A stretch of 64,000 bases of DNA from Pseudomonas saxonica (GTDB lineage: Bacteria; Pseudomonadota; Gammaproteobacteria; Pseudomonadales; Pseudomonadaceae): the NCBI RefSeq assembly GCF_007858365.1, contig NZ_VFIO01000001.1, positions 372,001 to 436,000 on the forward strand, read 5' to 3'. Numbering within the stretch: position 1 is the first letter of the stretch; every line of letters begins with the position of its first letter. Under the pieces are notes generated by a model. It saw only the letters and a list, made by a program, of their open reading frames with translations, was not told the origin of the DNA and did no database searches. Positions 48,275-57,900 of this stretch are shown here, one piece after another. Both the position numbers and the translations under genes were made by a program.

Positions 48275-49573
48275 ATGCTTCGTTCTCTGCCCCTCGCCGC
48301 CCTTCTGGTCGGCCTTATTGTGAGTGCGTCTGCACAGGCGGTTGATGTTGATCCCGCCACCTATGGCTACCCCATTACCAACCCTTTTGAAGCGACAATT
48401 GCTACCACGCCTCCGCAAATGCGTCCGTATTTGCCCAGCGAAGATGATATCAATCAATCCGATTACACCCTGACGATGCGACCTGATCGCGAGTTCACGC
48501 TGCCTGCTAACTTCTGGGCAGTAAAAAAACTCAACTACCGCATGGCAAAGCAGGATCACCCCGCGCCGCTAATGTTTTTGATCGCCGGCACGGGCGCTCC
48601 CTATGACAGCAGCCTCAACGAATTTTTGAAAAAGCTGTTCTATCAGGCGGGATATCACGTAGTGCAGTTGTCATCGCCCACCAGCTATGACTTTATGAGC
48701 GCGGCGTCACGCTATGCCACACCGGGCATCAGTCAATACGACGCTGAAGATTTGTACCGGGTGATGCAGGCCGTACGCGCGCAACAAGCAAGCGTACCGG
48801 TAACTGATTTTTACCTCGCGGGTTATAGCCTGGGCGCACTGGATGCAGCCTTTGTCAGCCACCTCGATGAGACCCGGAAAAGCTTCAATTTCAAAAAAGT
48901 GTTGATGCTCAACCCTCCGGTCAATCTTTACACCTCGATCAGCAACCTCGACAGGTTGGTGCAGACCGAAGTTAAAGGCATCAATAACAGCACGACGTTC
49001 TATGAACTGGTATTGGGCAAACTCACCCGTTACTTCAAGCAAAAAGGCTATGTCGATATCAATGCCGCGCTGGTCTACGACATACAGAACTCCAAGGAAC
49101 GTCTGACCAACGAACAAATGGCCATGCTGATTGGCACCATGTTTCGTTTCTCGTCGGCCGATATCGTGTTCACCTCTGACTTGATCAACCGCCGAGGCCT
49201 GATTACCCCGCCCAACTACCCGATCACTGAAGGGACCAGCCTCACACCGTTCCTGAAGCGCTCACTGCTGTGCGACTTTGACTGCTACCTCACTGAACAA
49301 GTCATACCGATGTGGCGGGCCAAAACTGATGGCGGCAGCCTGTTACAGTTGATTGACCAAGTCAGCCTGTATGCACTCAAGGACTACCTGCAAAACAGCC
49401 CGAAAATTGCCGTCATGCATAATGCGGACGACATCATCCTGGGCCCGGGTGATCTTGGGTTCCTGCGCAAAACCTTCGGTGATCGCTTGACGGTCTACCC
49501 CTACGGCGGCCATTGCGGCAACCTCAACTACCGTGTCAACGCTGACGATATGCTGGAGTTCTTCCGTGGCTAA
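48275..49573 (+). CDS. Periplasmic alpha/beta-fold serine hydrolase coupled to mlaA
   Basis: A 432-residue exported protein: the signal peptide ends about SAQA-VDVDP. It has the nucleophile elbow GYSLG with Ser185, a likely acid in HNADDII, and a likely histidine in PYGGHCGN, a complete alpha/beta hydrolase triad in the usual order. Databases often carry wrong kinase labels for this family, but I see no kinase motif. The AGGGAT site precedes the ATG at 48275. Its end overlaps mlaA by 8 bp, and the pairing suggests an envelope-lipid substrate, for instance a misplaced phospholipid; this is inference. Confidence 0.8.
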   Translation: MLRSLPLAALLVGLIVSASAQAVDVDPATYGYPITNPFEATIATTPPQMRPYLPSEDDINQSDYTLTMRPDREFTLPANFWAVKKLNYRMAKQDHPAPLMFLIAGTGAPYDSSLNEFLKKLFYQAGYHVVQLSSPTSYDFMSAASRYATPGISQYDAEDLYRVMQAVRAQQASVPVTDFYLAGYSLGALDAAFVSHLDETRKSFNFKKVLMLNPPVNLYTSISNLDRLVQTEVKGINNSTTFYELVLGKLTRYFKQKGYVDINAALVYDIQNSKERLTNEQMAMLIGTMFRFSSADIVFTSDLINRRGLITPPNYPITEGTSLTPFLKRSLLCDFDCYLTEQVIPMWRAKTDGGSLLQLIDQVSLYALKDYLQNSPKIAVMHNADDIILGPGDLGFLRKTFGDRLTVYPYGGHCGNLNYRVNADDMLEFFRG

Positions 49574-50354
49574 ACATCTTTTGCTTCTCGCCGCCCTACT
49601 CAGCGCAAGCTATGCCCAAGCGGATAACACCAAGACTGACACGCAGCGCAGCGAGGACATCGACGGCTTTACCCAGCCTTTGAAACTCCTTAAGTTCAAT
49701 CCCGGGCTGGATCAGCGTGAATTCGAACGAGCAACAATGAGCGCCCTCAGCGTGTACGACCCGCTGGAGCCCATCAACCGCCGCATTTACCACTTCAACT
49801 ACCGCTTCGATCAGTGGGTGTTCCTGCCCGTAGTCGATGGTTACCGGTATGTCACCCCGAGCTTTCTGCGGACGGGCGTCACCAACTTTTTCAATAATCT
49901 TGGCGATGTACCTAATCTGCTCAATAGCCTGCTACAACTCAAAGGGCACCGCTCGCTGGAAACTACAGGCCGGCTCTTGCTGAATACGACGTTAGGTGTT
50001 GCCGGTTTGTGGGATCCGGCAACGGCCATGGGCCTGCCGCGCCAAAGCGAGGATTTCGGACAAACGTTGGGTTTTTATGGCGTACCCGGCGGCGCTTACT
50101 TGATGCTGCCTATCCTTGGCCCTTCAAACTTGCGCGATACCACAGGGCTGGTAGTCGATTACGGCGCCAATCAGGAAATCAACTTCCTCAACGTCCCTCA
50201 CGAAAGCACCAGACACCCGGAAATCTGGGTGCTGGGAGCAGTCGACAAACGCTACAACACCAGTTATCGCTACGGGCAATTCGATTCACCGTTTGAATAT
50301 GACAAGTTGCGCTACATCTACACCGAAGCGAGAAAACTGCAGATCGCTGAGTAG
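49566..50354 (+). CDS. mlaA: MlaA/VacJ-family outer-membrane lipid-asymmetry protein
   Basis: A 262-residue protein of the MlaA family, which removes phospholipids from the outer leaflet of the outer membrane. The core shows YDPLEPINRRIYHFNYRFDQ, TNFFNNLGDVPNLLNSLLQ and FGQTLGFYGVPGGAYLMLPI. I start at the GTG at 49566, inside the previous gene, with GGAG 7 bases upstream. The export signal ends SASYAQA-DNT and contains no lipobox cysteine, unlike the Escherichia coli lipoprotein; the first residues look like a signal peptidase I site. Translation is probably coupled to the hydrolase upstream. Confidence 0.92.
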   Translation: MAKHLLLLAALLSASYAQADNTKTDTQRSEDIDGFTQPLKLLKFNPGLDQREFERATMSALSVYDPLEPINRRIYHFNYRFDQWVFLPVVDGYRYVTPSFLRTGVTNFFNNLGDVPNLLNSLLQLKGHRSLETTGRLLLNTTLGVAGLWDPATAMGLPRQSEDFGQTLGFYGVPGGAYLMLPILGPSNLRDTTGLVVDYGANQEINFLNVPHESTRHPEIWVLGAVDKRYNTSYRYGQFDSPFEYDKLRYIYTEARKLQIAE

Positions 50355-50363
50355 GACTATTCA

Positions 50364-50379
50364 GGGCTGCGTGCAGCCC
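50364..50379 (+). terminator. Hairpin after mlaA
   Basis: GGGCTG-CGTG-CAGCCC begins 10 bp after the mlaA stop. There is no T-run, so termination may be partial. The rest of the 214-bp gap to the next gene shows no clear feature. Confidence 0.55.
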
Positions 50380-50568
50380 TCAACCCTATGTACTGCACTT
50401 GGTGTACGAAATAACCCTTTCGCAAGCAATAATACCCAGCTTTGAACAGATACTGCCTACAGCTTTGAGGACTCCAAACTTACTAAAATACGGGCTGACC
50501 CACCGCTACTGGATTAGCATGCGAATCTCTACGTATTTCCCCCCCAAACTCTCAAGCTGTATGACTTC

Positions 50569-51204
50569 ATGAGCCCACGCATATTTGTGGCTGATGACCA
50601 TCCTGTCGTTGTGATGGGTATTCGCATGGCACTGGGTAACTCGCGCTATGCGTCCTCCATTTCGGCTGAGGCCGTTAGCACGGATGAGCTGATGCAACGT
50701 CTCAAGCAACAACACTGCGATATTCTGATTACAGATTTTTCAATGCCAAATGGACATTTCCCTGATGGCATGGTGTTGATAAAACATATCAGAAGCCACT
50801 TCACCTCCCTGAAAATAATTGTCATGACAATGCTCAGTAATCCACTGATGCTTCATGAAATATTAAAAACCGGGGTACATGGCCTGTTTGATAAACACCA
50901 ACCCCTGGAAGGGCTCATCAACGCAGTCACACGCGTCTGTAAAGGCAACACGTATATCAGCGATACATTTTCAAGCGTGCTGGCCAGCCCGCGACGTGGT
51001 GATACGCTACATAAACCCCTGACAGGGCGCGAGTTGGAAGTGCTCAGATTATTCGGCCAGAATCGATCCGGGCGAGAAATAGCCGAACACTTGAATCGAA
51101 GTGAAAAAACCATCAGCCGGCAAAAGTGCATGGCCATGCAAAAACTTGGCATTCGGTGCAACAGTGATCTGATGGAATATATCCGCATGAATGGATTGAC
51201 TTAG
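50569..51204 (+). CDS. Orphan NarL/RcsB-type response regulator
   Basis: A 211-residue two-component regulator. The receiver domain (1-120) has the acidic pair Asp9/Asp10, phospho-acceptor Asp56 in LITDFSMP, and Lys109 in LFDKHQPLEGL, all that phosphorylation needs. The LuxR-type helix-turn-helix lies at about 149-197 (LTGRELEVLRLFGQNRSGRE), with ending helices like RcsB. The FDKHQPLE segment is also RcsB-like. No sensor kinase gene is adjacent. The ATG at 50569 lacks a good ribosome site. It faces the end of the accessory RHS/Ig locus, so it could control that locus, but nothing in the sequence proves this. Confidence 0.9.
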   Translation: MSPRIFVADDHPVVVMGIRMALGNSRYASSISAEAVSTDELMQRLKQQHCDILITDFSMPNGHFPDGMVLIKHIRSHFTSLKIIVMTMLSNPLMLHEILKTGVHGLFDKHQPLEGLINAVTRVCKGNTYISDTFSSVLASPRRGDTLHKPLTGRELEVLRLFGQNRSGREIAEHLNRSEKTISRQKCMAMQKLGIRCNSDLMEYIRMNGLT

Positions 51205-51264
51205 TAATCCCTTGAACGGTGCAGACGCTCATTGCATTTTATATAGGGCGCAATGACAGGTAAG

Positions 51265-51300
51265 GCTTAACGTGCCCCCTTCCCTAGCGGTACGTTAAGC
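51265..51300 (+). terminator. Hairpin between the response regulator and RHS genes
   Basis: Arms 51265-51276 and 51289-51300 form a 12-bp stem with a 12-base loop. In plus-strand RNA the single odd pair is G-U; in minus-strand RNA it is an A-C clash, so it better suits the response-regulator transcript. No T-run follows. Confidence 0.55.
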
Positions 51301-51309
51301 GGCGATTAC

Positions 51310-54300
51310 TTATACACTGACACTGCTCAAACGCCCCAAACTGTCGTAAACCAGCGTACGACCTGCTTCATCGTGCACCATGTTGCCGTCAGCGTCATAA
51401 ATAAACTCTAACCGGGCAGGATAGTCCGGCTGGAAGTCATTGGTCAGGGCCGTTAGTTGGCAAGGATCAGAAGGGTTAGTGTACTCATAGAAACTCGCAT
51501 TGCTCCCGCCCTCGAAGGTCGTTTCTACGAAAGTGATGTTGTCAGTAGCATCAAAATTGAATATCTGACGATTTATGATCTTTCCGTAGGGATCAACAGG
51601 GGCTTGACTGCCACTGCACTTGTAGTCGTACAAGCGTGAGCGGGAATCGTAGTAATAAAGTTCATCACGTAATAGTTCGCTCCCGGCTTTCAACGTTCTG
51701 CGGGTCAATCTGTCCACTTCGTCGTAGGTTTGTTCGAGTGTTTGAACCAACCCTGCACCCAAATCAAAGGTCCGTTTGCACTCTCGACCGAACTCATCGT
51801 ATTCAAGATCTATACACAACCGCTGGAGGTAACCGGCAGTTTCATCAACGGTTTCGAGGCTTATCAGTTGCCCTAGAGCATCGTAGCGAAAGTTTGAGCA
51901 CAGCCCCCCCATACGGGTGGATTTCAATCGGGTATAGCTATCATATTCATACGTCTGTGTCTGGCCAAGTACATCGGTATAGCTGAGCAATCGAGCTTGC
52001 AGGCTGTATTCATAGCCCATGACATACGCCTCTTTACCCCCATGGCTAATATGCTCACTTTTCAACTCTCCAGAGCTGAAATAGCTGCGTTCCAGCGTCG
52101 TGCCCAATTCTACAGTGCGTAAAAGACGGGCGTTTTGTAAGTCGTACTCATAATTAGCCGTGCTTTCTGCTGCAATTCTTTGTGCAGGTTCATCACCCAG
52201 TTCAGGCCTGTAAACATACTCGATTTGATTACCGCTTGGACGCGTGACGCGTTGGGGCTGTCGCTGCCCTGCAGTGAAGGTGTAAACACTTTTTCGTCCA
52301 CCCGTGATTGAGACAGTCATCCGATCAAGACCATCGAATGCTTGCTCTCCCAAGACTTGGCCATTGACACTGATTTTTACCGGAAGGTTTTCCCTGTTGT
52401 GCGCGACGTACTCACGTACGACTTCGCTACTGTCCGGCAATATAGTTTTGGTCATTCGGTCGAAAGCGTCGTACTCATAACGCGTCCAGCTCCCGACAGC
52501 ATCAACCTCCTCTGCGGTACGACCAAGCCCATCATAACGATAAATATGTTCGCTGAACTGGCCGCCCCCCAGGCCTATGCGCCTCACGCTGACGGATTTG
52601 TCGAACAGATTATTGAGGGTGATGGTTTTACCCATACCCTCGACCCATGTGGTGGTTGTGCGGTTAATCGGATCAGTGATCTCGTGCTCCTCCACACCGT
52701 CGGGACGAATCATGCTGCGCTGCTCACCCCACACGTCGTATTTGAACAGACTGGTCAGACGAACGTCTTTTTCTCGCTCCCAATCAATAACTGTTTCACT
52801 AATCTTCTGCTCTAGATGGTTATAGCTCGCACGATAGATCTCACGCACTGCATGAGGGTTACCACCTAAAGCATCGGCATCCTGTCGAGTTTCACTCAGT
52901 ACCCGGTGGTGCCCGTCCAGCCAGGTAATAGTCTCAACACCTTTAACATTTACTGCGCTTTGACTGGCCTGCTGGCCTGTGGTGCTGCACAGCCTGTAAC
53001 TGTAAGTACGACTGGCAACAGCGTCAGTGCCCGGCGCCACGGTCTCTTTGGTCACACGCCCCAGCAGGTCGTACTCGTATGCAATTTCAACGTCATTGTC
53101 ATCGCGAGTGAGCAAAGGCTCACCGCTGAGTAATGAATGCTCAAGCGTTACGGTTTTACGTACCCACTGGCCTGGATCGCCAGGTACGTCGTCATAACCC
53201 ATCAAGGTGGTAATTGTTTGTAATACGAGCTCACCGGCACGGGCATTTTTTGTTTCGCCGTACTCGTAGTCTGTAGTGGTGGTATTACCGTTGAGGGTCA
53301 AGGTGTCGCGCAATTTGCGCCCGTGCAAGAACGGGTTGTCGGGAATTTCAATGTAGCTGACGGTGCTATTTTGCAGAATGAGCTCATCCTTGCATAACGT
53401 CTCATCGCTGATTGCCAGCCAGGGATTATTACCGGCCAGCCCTTCGTATTGGCTGTAGCGATAGCGGGTTTGCAGGGTCGGTGCTTTTCCGAATACGGAG
53501 GGCACGGGAGTCACCGTTTTACTTTTCAGGTTACGCACAAACTGTTGCGGATCAGCAGGGCAGCCCTCTTCGCCGTTCTTGTCATACCACGTGTAAGTTT
53601 CTGTCACTCCATTGGCATTGGTCTGAATCAACACGTTGCCGAAATTGTCATAAGTAGTGCTCACCACTTCGCTATGACGGGGTTGTGTTGAGCTTACCTT
53701 GCGCCACGTCTGAGTCACTGTTTTAGGTAATTGAAAGTAGTTAGGCTGGTCTTTGAATTCCACTGATGGATTAATGTAGTACTCCGTCTCGGTCACTAAC
53801 AGGGTGTCGTCGACCTGATCTAACGCCTTATGCGTCACTTCTTCGCGCACAATCAAATGAAAACGGTTGAATACCCGCCGTGTTGTGCGTAATGCCCGAT
53901 TACTGGAATTATCCCAAAGGTGCTCCTGGGTTTCATATTCATAGTTGGAGCTGACCTTATAAAGGTTGTCCAGACCATCGTCAGACCACGCAATGTTGCT
54001 GCCATAGCCTAGAAAGTTATGATCGTTAGCTTTGTTAGAGTCATTCGAGCCATAGGTATAACGGGTTTCGATCGCAGGCTGGCCAAAACCAGGATCTCGA
54101 GTATGCGAGGCTACACGTGGCAATGTGCGATCGGTAGTGCCCGGAAAATAATGGGGCTTACCCGAATAAGTGACAGTTTCATGACCTGCAGTGGGGGTGT
54201 TAACGTGCTTGAGGCAGGTCAGACCGTTCACAACAATATAGTTGAACCGCCAGGAAGCACTGTCATGAGTGGGTAAGACAATACTCTGTGTTTGACCACC

Positions 54301-54915
54301 GCTGATATTGAGTACAAACAACGCTTCGCGGTCTGTGCCGGGATGCAGTATGAGTTTCATCTCATTGTTGGAACGTAGAAGCCGGAGTAATTGTGAACCA
54401 TCGGCATTGTTGATGCTACTGAGCAGCGGGTCGGTGCCAAAAGCTCCGTAGTGAAGCGTTACGCTGTGGCCCTGCGGTGAGAGCAGTTGCACTGGCATGG
54501 CAAGCCGGCCTTGTCCAACCTCCAGGATCTCTACCAATCCGGATTTATGCTCAATGCGATAACGCTGATTGCTCAGGGCATAAAAATGAAACGAGTCGAG
54601 CTTCTTCTCCGGAATATTGATTCCTGAACCTTGTACATTAACTTTAAAGACCTCACCGGTGTACAGCGCCAAAACACCGTTGGCCGGGTTGAATTGCGAA
54701 AGTTGCAAGTTCCAACCCTTCCCAAATCCACTGTCACCACTGTTCAGAGGATTGAAATTCAGGTGCAAGGGAACCACAGGGCCACACAACTTATTACCCA
54801 ACAATTCAGGAAGTTTGATTGAACAGGTATATTGCCCTGTTCGCGGATCAACCTGCCCCTCAATGAAACTCATGAAGTTGAATGCATTGCTATGAACCGA
54901 CGTAGAAGTTGACAT
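51310..54915 (-). CDS. RHS-repeat protein lacking the usual core end and C-terminal toxin domain
   Basis: A 1201-residue protein with many YD/RHS repeats, for example YEYDLLGRVTKETVAPGTD, YEYDAFDRMTKTILPDSS and YEYDSYTRLKSTRMGG; such repeats build a hollow beta cocoon around a toxic tip. It opens without a signal peptide (SNAFNFMSFIEGQVDPRTGQ), almost the same as the plus-strand gene at 63454. It ends at YDADGNMVHDEAGRTLVYDS followed by LGRLSSVSV, just where relatives continue into the core with the DPxGxxN motif and a variable toxin. The missing part is not found in another frame downstream. It may be a degraded toxin or a structural partner. It starts 75 bp after the Ig-like gene upstream and is last in a four-gene set. 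AGAGGT precedes the ATG. Confidence 0.85.
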   Translation of the reverse strand: MSTSTSVHSNAFNFMSFIEGQVDPRTGQYTCSIKLPELLGNKLCGPVVPLHLNFNPLNSGDSGFGKGWNLQLSQFNPANGVLALYTGEVFKVNVQGSGINIPEKKLDSFHFYALSNQRYRIEHKSGLVEILEVGQGRLAMPVQLLSPQGHSVTLHYGAFGTDPLLSSINNADGSQLLRLLRSNNEMKLILHPGTDREALFVLNISGGQTQSIVLPTHDSASWRFNYIVVNGLTCLKHVNTPTAGHETVTYSGKPHYFPGTTDRTLPRVASHTRDPGFGQPAIETRYTYGSNDSNKANDHNFLGYGSNIAWSDDGLDNLYKVSSNYEYETQEHLWDNSSNRALRTTRRVFNRFHLIVREEVTHKALDQVDDTLLVTETEYYINPSVEFKDQPNYFQLPKTVTQTWRKVSSTQPRHSEVVSTTYDNFGNVLIQTNANGVTETYTWYDKNGEEGCPADPQQFVRNLKSKTVTPVPSVFGKAPTLQTRYRYSQYEGLAGNNPWLAISDETLCKDELILQNSTVSYIEIPDNPFLHGRKLRDTLTLNGNTTTTDYEYGETKNARAGELVLQTITTLMGYDDVPGDPGQWVRKTVTLEHSLLSGEPLLTRDDNDVEIAYEYDLLGRVTKETVAPGTDAVASRTYSYRLCSTTGQQASQSAVNVKGVETITWLDGHHRVLSETRQDADALGGNPHAVREIYRASYNHLEQKISETVIDWEREKDVRLTSLFKYDVWGEQRSMIRPDGVEEHEITDPINRTTTTWVEGMGKTITLNNLFDKSVSVRRIGLGGGQFSEHIYRYDGLGRTAEEVDAVGSWTRYEYDAFDRMTKTILPDSSEVVREYVAHNRENLPVKISVNGQVLGEQAFDGLDRMTVSITGGRKSVYTFTAGQRQPQRVTRPSGNQIEYVYRPELGDEPAQRIAAESTANYEYDLQNARLLRTVELGTTLERSYFSSGELKSEHISHGGKEAYVMGYEYSLQARLLSYTDVLGQTQTYEYDSYTRLKSTRMGGLCSNFRYDALGQLISLETVDETAGYLQRLCIDLEYDEFGRECKRTFDLGAGLVQTLEQTYDEVDRLTRRTLKAGSELLRDELYYYDSRSRLYDYKCSGSQAPVDPYGKIINRQIFNFDATDNITFVETTFEGGSNASFYEYTNPSDPCQLTALTNDFQPDYPARLEFIYDADGNMVHDEAGRTLVYDSLGRLSSVSV

Positions 54916-54947
54916 CTCGGACCTCTATCAAAAAGACGAATTTGAAA

Positions 54948-54969
54948 GCGCACCCTGCAAAGGGTGCGC
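54948..54969 (-). terminator. Intercistronic hairpin between the 1135-residue gene and the RHS gene
   Basis: GCGCACCC, loop TGCAAA, GGGTGCGC: an 8-bp perfect stem 21 bp after the stop of the upstream gene. The tail on the minus strand is only UUUC, so it may lower rather than stop transcription into the RHS gene. Confidence 0.6.
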
Positions 54970-54990
54970 ATCAGCTAAAGCAGCGATACC

Positions 54991-57900
54991 CTAACCGACA
55001 ATTTTAAGTCTGTTTCGATTAGTGCCTTCGAAACCAATCTGTACGGGATGTTTATTGCCGTAATTGTCATAAACGTTGATATCGAGCGGCCGATCAAAAT
55101 CAGCTTTCATATAGCGATCGTATTGCCAGTATTCACGTCGTTGCACGCTGAACAAGACTTGACCATCAGGTACGTTAAGGCCATTAACGAGGGTGAGTCG
55201 CGGAGGCTGAACCTGCCCATCAATTCGGCGCAAAAGAATCTCATCATAATGCAAGATCGTTTCACCCTGTTCATTTTTTTGGTCACCAAAAGAATAGCCC
55301 GTAATACTATGAACATCTTCCAGTGTCGTATTACTCTCCCACTTGACCATGCTCGTGTTGCCATGAAACTCAACACGTTTGATCTTCTTCTGCACATCAT
55401 GAATTTTAAGTTTTAAATAATAATAATCCAGCGAGCTTAGATCATCGTCATCCTGACCGCCTTCCATACGGACCGGCCACTCACCAGGATTACCAAAGGT
55501 CAAAATGACCCCTCCTACCGTTCCTCCCTGAGGCGGTTCTTTTGCTACAAGGTTAATAACTTTTTTATCCGCCTCACCGTCATTGGGTGATGAATTAGAA
55601 TAAAAAGGTTTGTAACTGTCACTGATCAACATGGCCGCTATGCGCAGGTCTTCAATTTTATGACACTGAACATAAAACTCTTTAACCTGCACCGCCTTGG
55701 CCGAATGATTGTTCACCGCAACAGGTGAAGCCAAGCCCGGGCGAGGGTAAGGGTCATACAGCACATCAGCGACTTCGGTATAGTGCCACTTACCATCCTT
55801 TGGCACTCCGCCTGCGCCAACCTGCGGAAGAGGGTTGTGTTCATCAGCACTTACCAGACAGATGCTGGCGAATTCAGCGTCCGACAACATAACCTCTTTG
55901 CCATCCACATCTGTCGGTCGCGCCCTCACCACCACTCTGGCCTGCTGCAAACCGTTGGCATATACCGTAGGTGGCATCTCTGTCACTTCGAATAAGAACA
56001 CATCCATTTCAAACCATTGTGATTGTCTGGCATGGTCAGACAGATGAATAACGCTGTATCCGTAATTATCGAAAAATTCCTCCTCGAGCGTTATTTTGAC
56101 AACACTGTAGGGAAGAGAGATAACCGATGGGGCTGTAAATACGCCGGTAGCAGGATCGACTTCTCCCTCTCCGACTACAACCTCCCACTTATAGGTGGCA
56201 GGTTCATCATCACCCGAAACTTTCAACAGTGCAGAATTAGAAGACCTCAACCCTGGGTGAATGGCAGGTGAAATATCAAGTGAATAAAACCCTTGCCGAA
56301 ACAATACCGTTGCAAGAGCTTTATCACCGGTAATTGTATCCTCAACATCGATCAAAACTGCTTGCAATGTATTGTCAGGCATATTCATTGTCGGCGGGGT
56401 ATAAATAGCCTCTGAGCCCTCGACCACCAAACTGCCAATATCATCACGCAGCGTCCATTTCAAAGAACCCGCACCCAACGTTGAGGCCTTGAGTGCCACG
56501 GTTTCGGGTTCACTCATATCAATCAACGATATTGCGGGGGTGACAACTACACCGACCATCACCACAGTGACCAGAGCCGAAGCAGTCACCTCTTTGCCTG
56601 TCATCTCATCGATGTAAGTCGCAGTAATCACATTGCGCGATGCGCTGCCCTCAAGCAAATGAACCGCCGGCGCCGTATAGGTGCCGTTATCAATCGTTCC
56701 CAAAGCTCTGGCGCCGTCGACACTACGAACAGACCAGTTCACCTGCGTGGATTTACGAGCTAGCTGAACAATGTCGAAAGTGATCGTCTCACCCGCCTTG
56801 ATCACTGGCAGCAGTGGCGAAAGGGTAAACGTTGTTTCTTTAGGGTCGATCTGCCCAACCATGAGCAGATCCCCCGGCAGTCGGGCATCCGTCAACTGCA
56901 AAGCATTTTTTTCAGGGAAAAGCAGGTTGCTAATGGCCAGTGCATTTATTTCAGGGATGCCAAAATTATAAAAGCTTGAGGCATCCTGAAAAAAATTCGA
57001 ATACTTATTCAACTGATCTTGAACAACAGGAATGCAATTATCGTAAAATGCATCGTGAAATTCAATATTGGTATAACTCTCAATAACAGGCTGATAATTG
57101 AGTGAAAAATTTGCCGCTAGCTCTCTGACCTTAAACAACACGGTATTATCGGCGGGATCAACGACAGGGTCGAATAACACACTCACATCCCCTGACACTT
57201 CGCCATCAGAATCATAATCTTTCGCCCCACCAATGAAGTCCCAAGTACGCACACTGAAAGGTTGCTTGATGGTGCCTAAGTGCCAGACAAGTGAGAGTGC
57301 GCCGTCTGAGGTCGAAGTGATTCTTAACGCTTTATCACTCTCCGGATTATAGAACGGGAGCTTATGTTCACCAACGCTCGCCACTTCTTCTTTAAGTCCA
57401 GGACTATTGTGCCATCGGTGATAATAACCGGGTAACGGTAGAGCTCCACTCACAGCCTTCAGAGACCCGGCTACTGTGTCCCCCTCATGCAGGCGCTCAA
57501 AAATGGTTCCATGACCCAACATATTCTGGATAGGGTACTGAAAATACCAGTCAAATACTGCCCGACTGGCCAATACTACGGCGCCCGAATACTTGGCTTT
57601 TTTAGTCGTGGGATCCACATCATTAGGAATGAGATAATCGAACGAGCCTTCCATAGGGGTTTCCCCCTCTTTGGGATTCCCTTTGGTTCTGACCAACAAC
57701 ACCACGGCCCCCTCACCGTAACCGTCGGAGTTACGCAGCGCGCCTGGTTCGGCCGCCATGGTGCGAATCATAAATGAGCGAGGTGCCAGCAGATCCACAT
57801 CCCGAAGATCAAGGGCTCCCAATTCGTAGACGCGATCTTCCGGCTTTTGCTCCATATACAAGTCTTTGAAAAATTTACCCAGCAGTTCTTGTGATGATTT

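Noticed and set aside
51205..51309. Possible frameshifted continuation of the RHS gene
   Set aside because: No frame in this stretch carries YD repeats or the DPxGxxN motif, so the gene appears truly to end at 51310.
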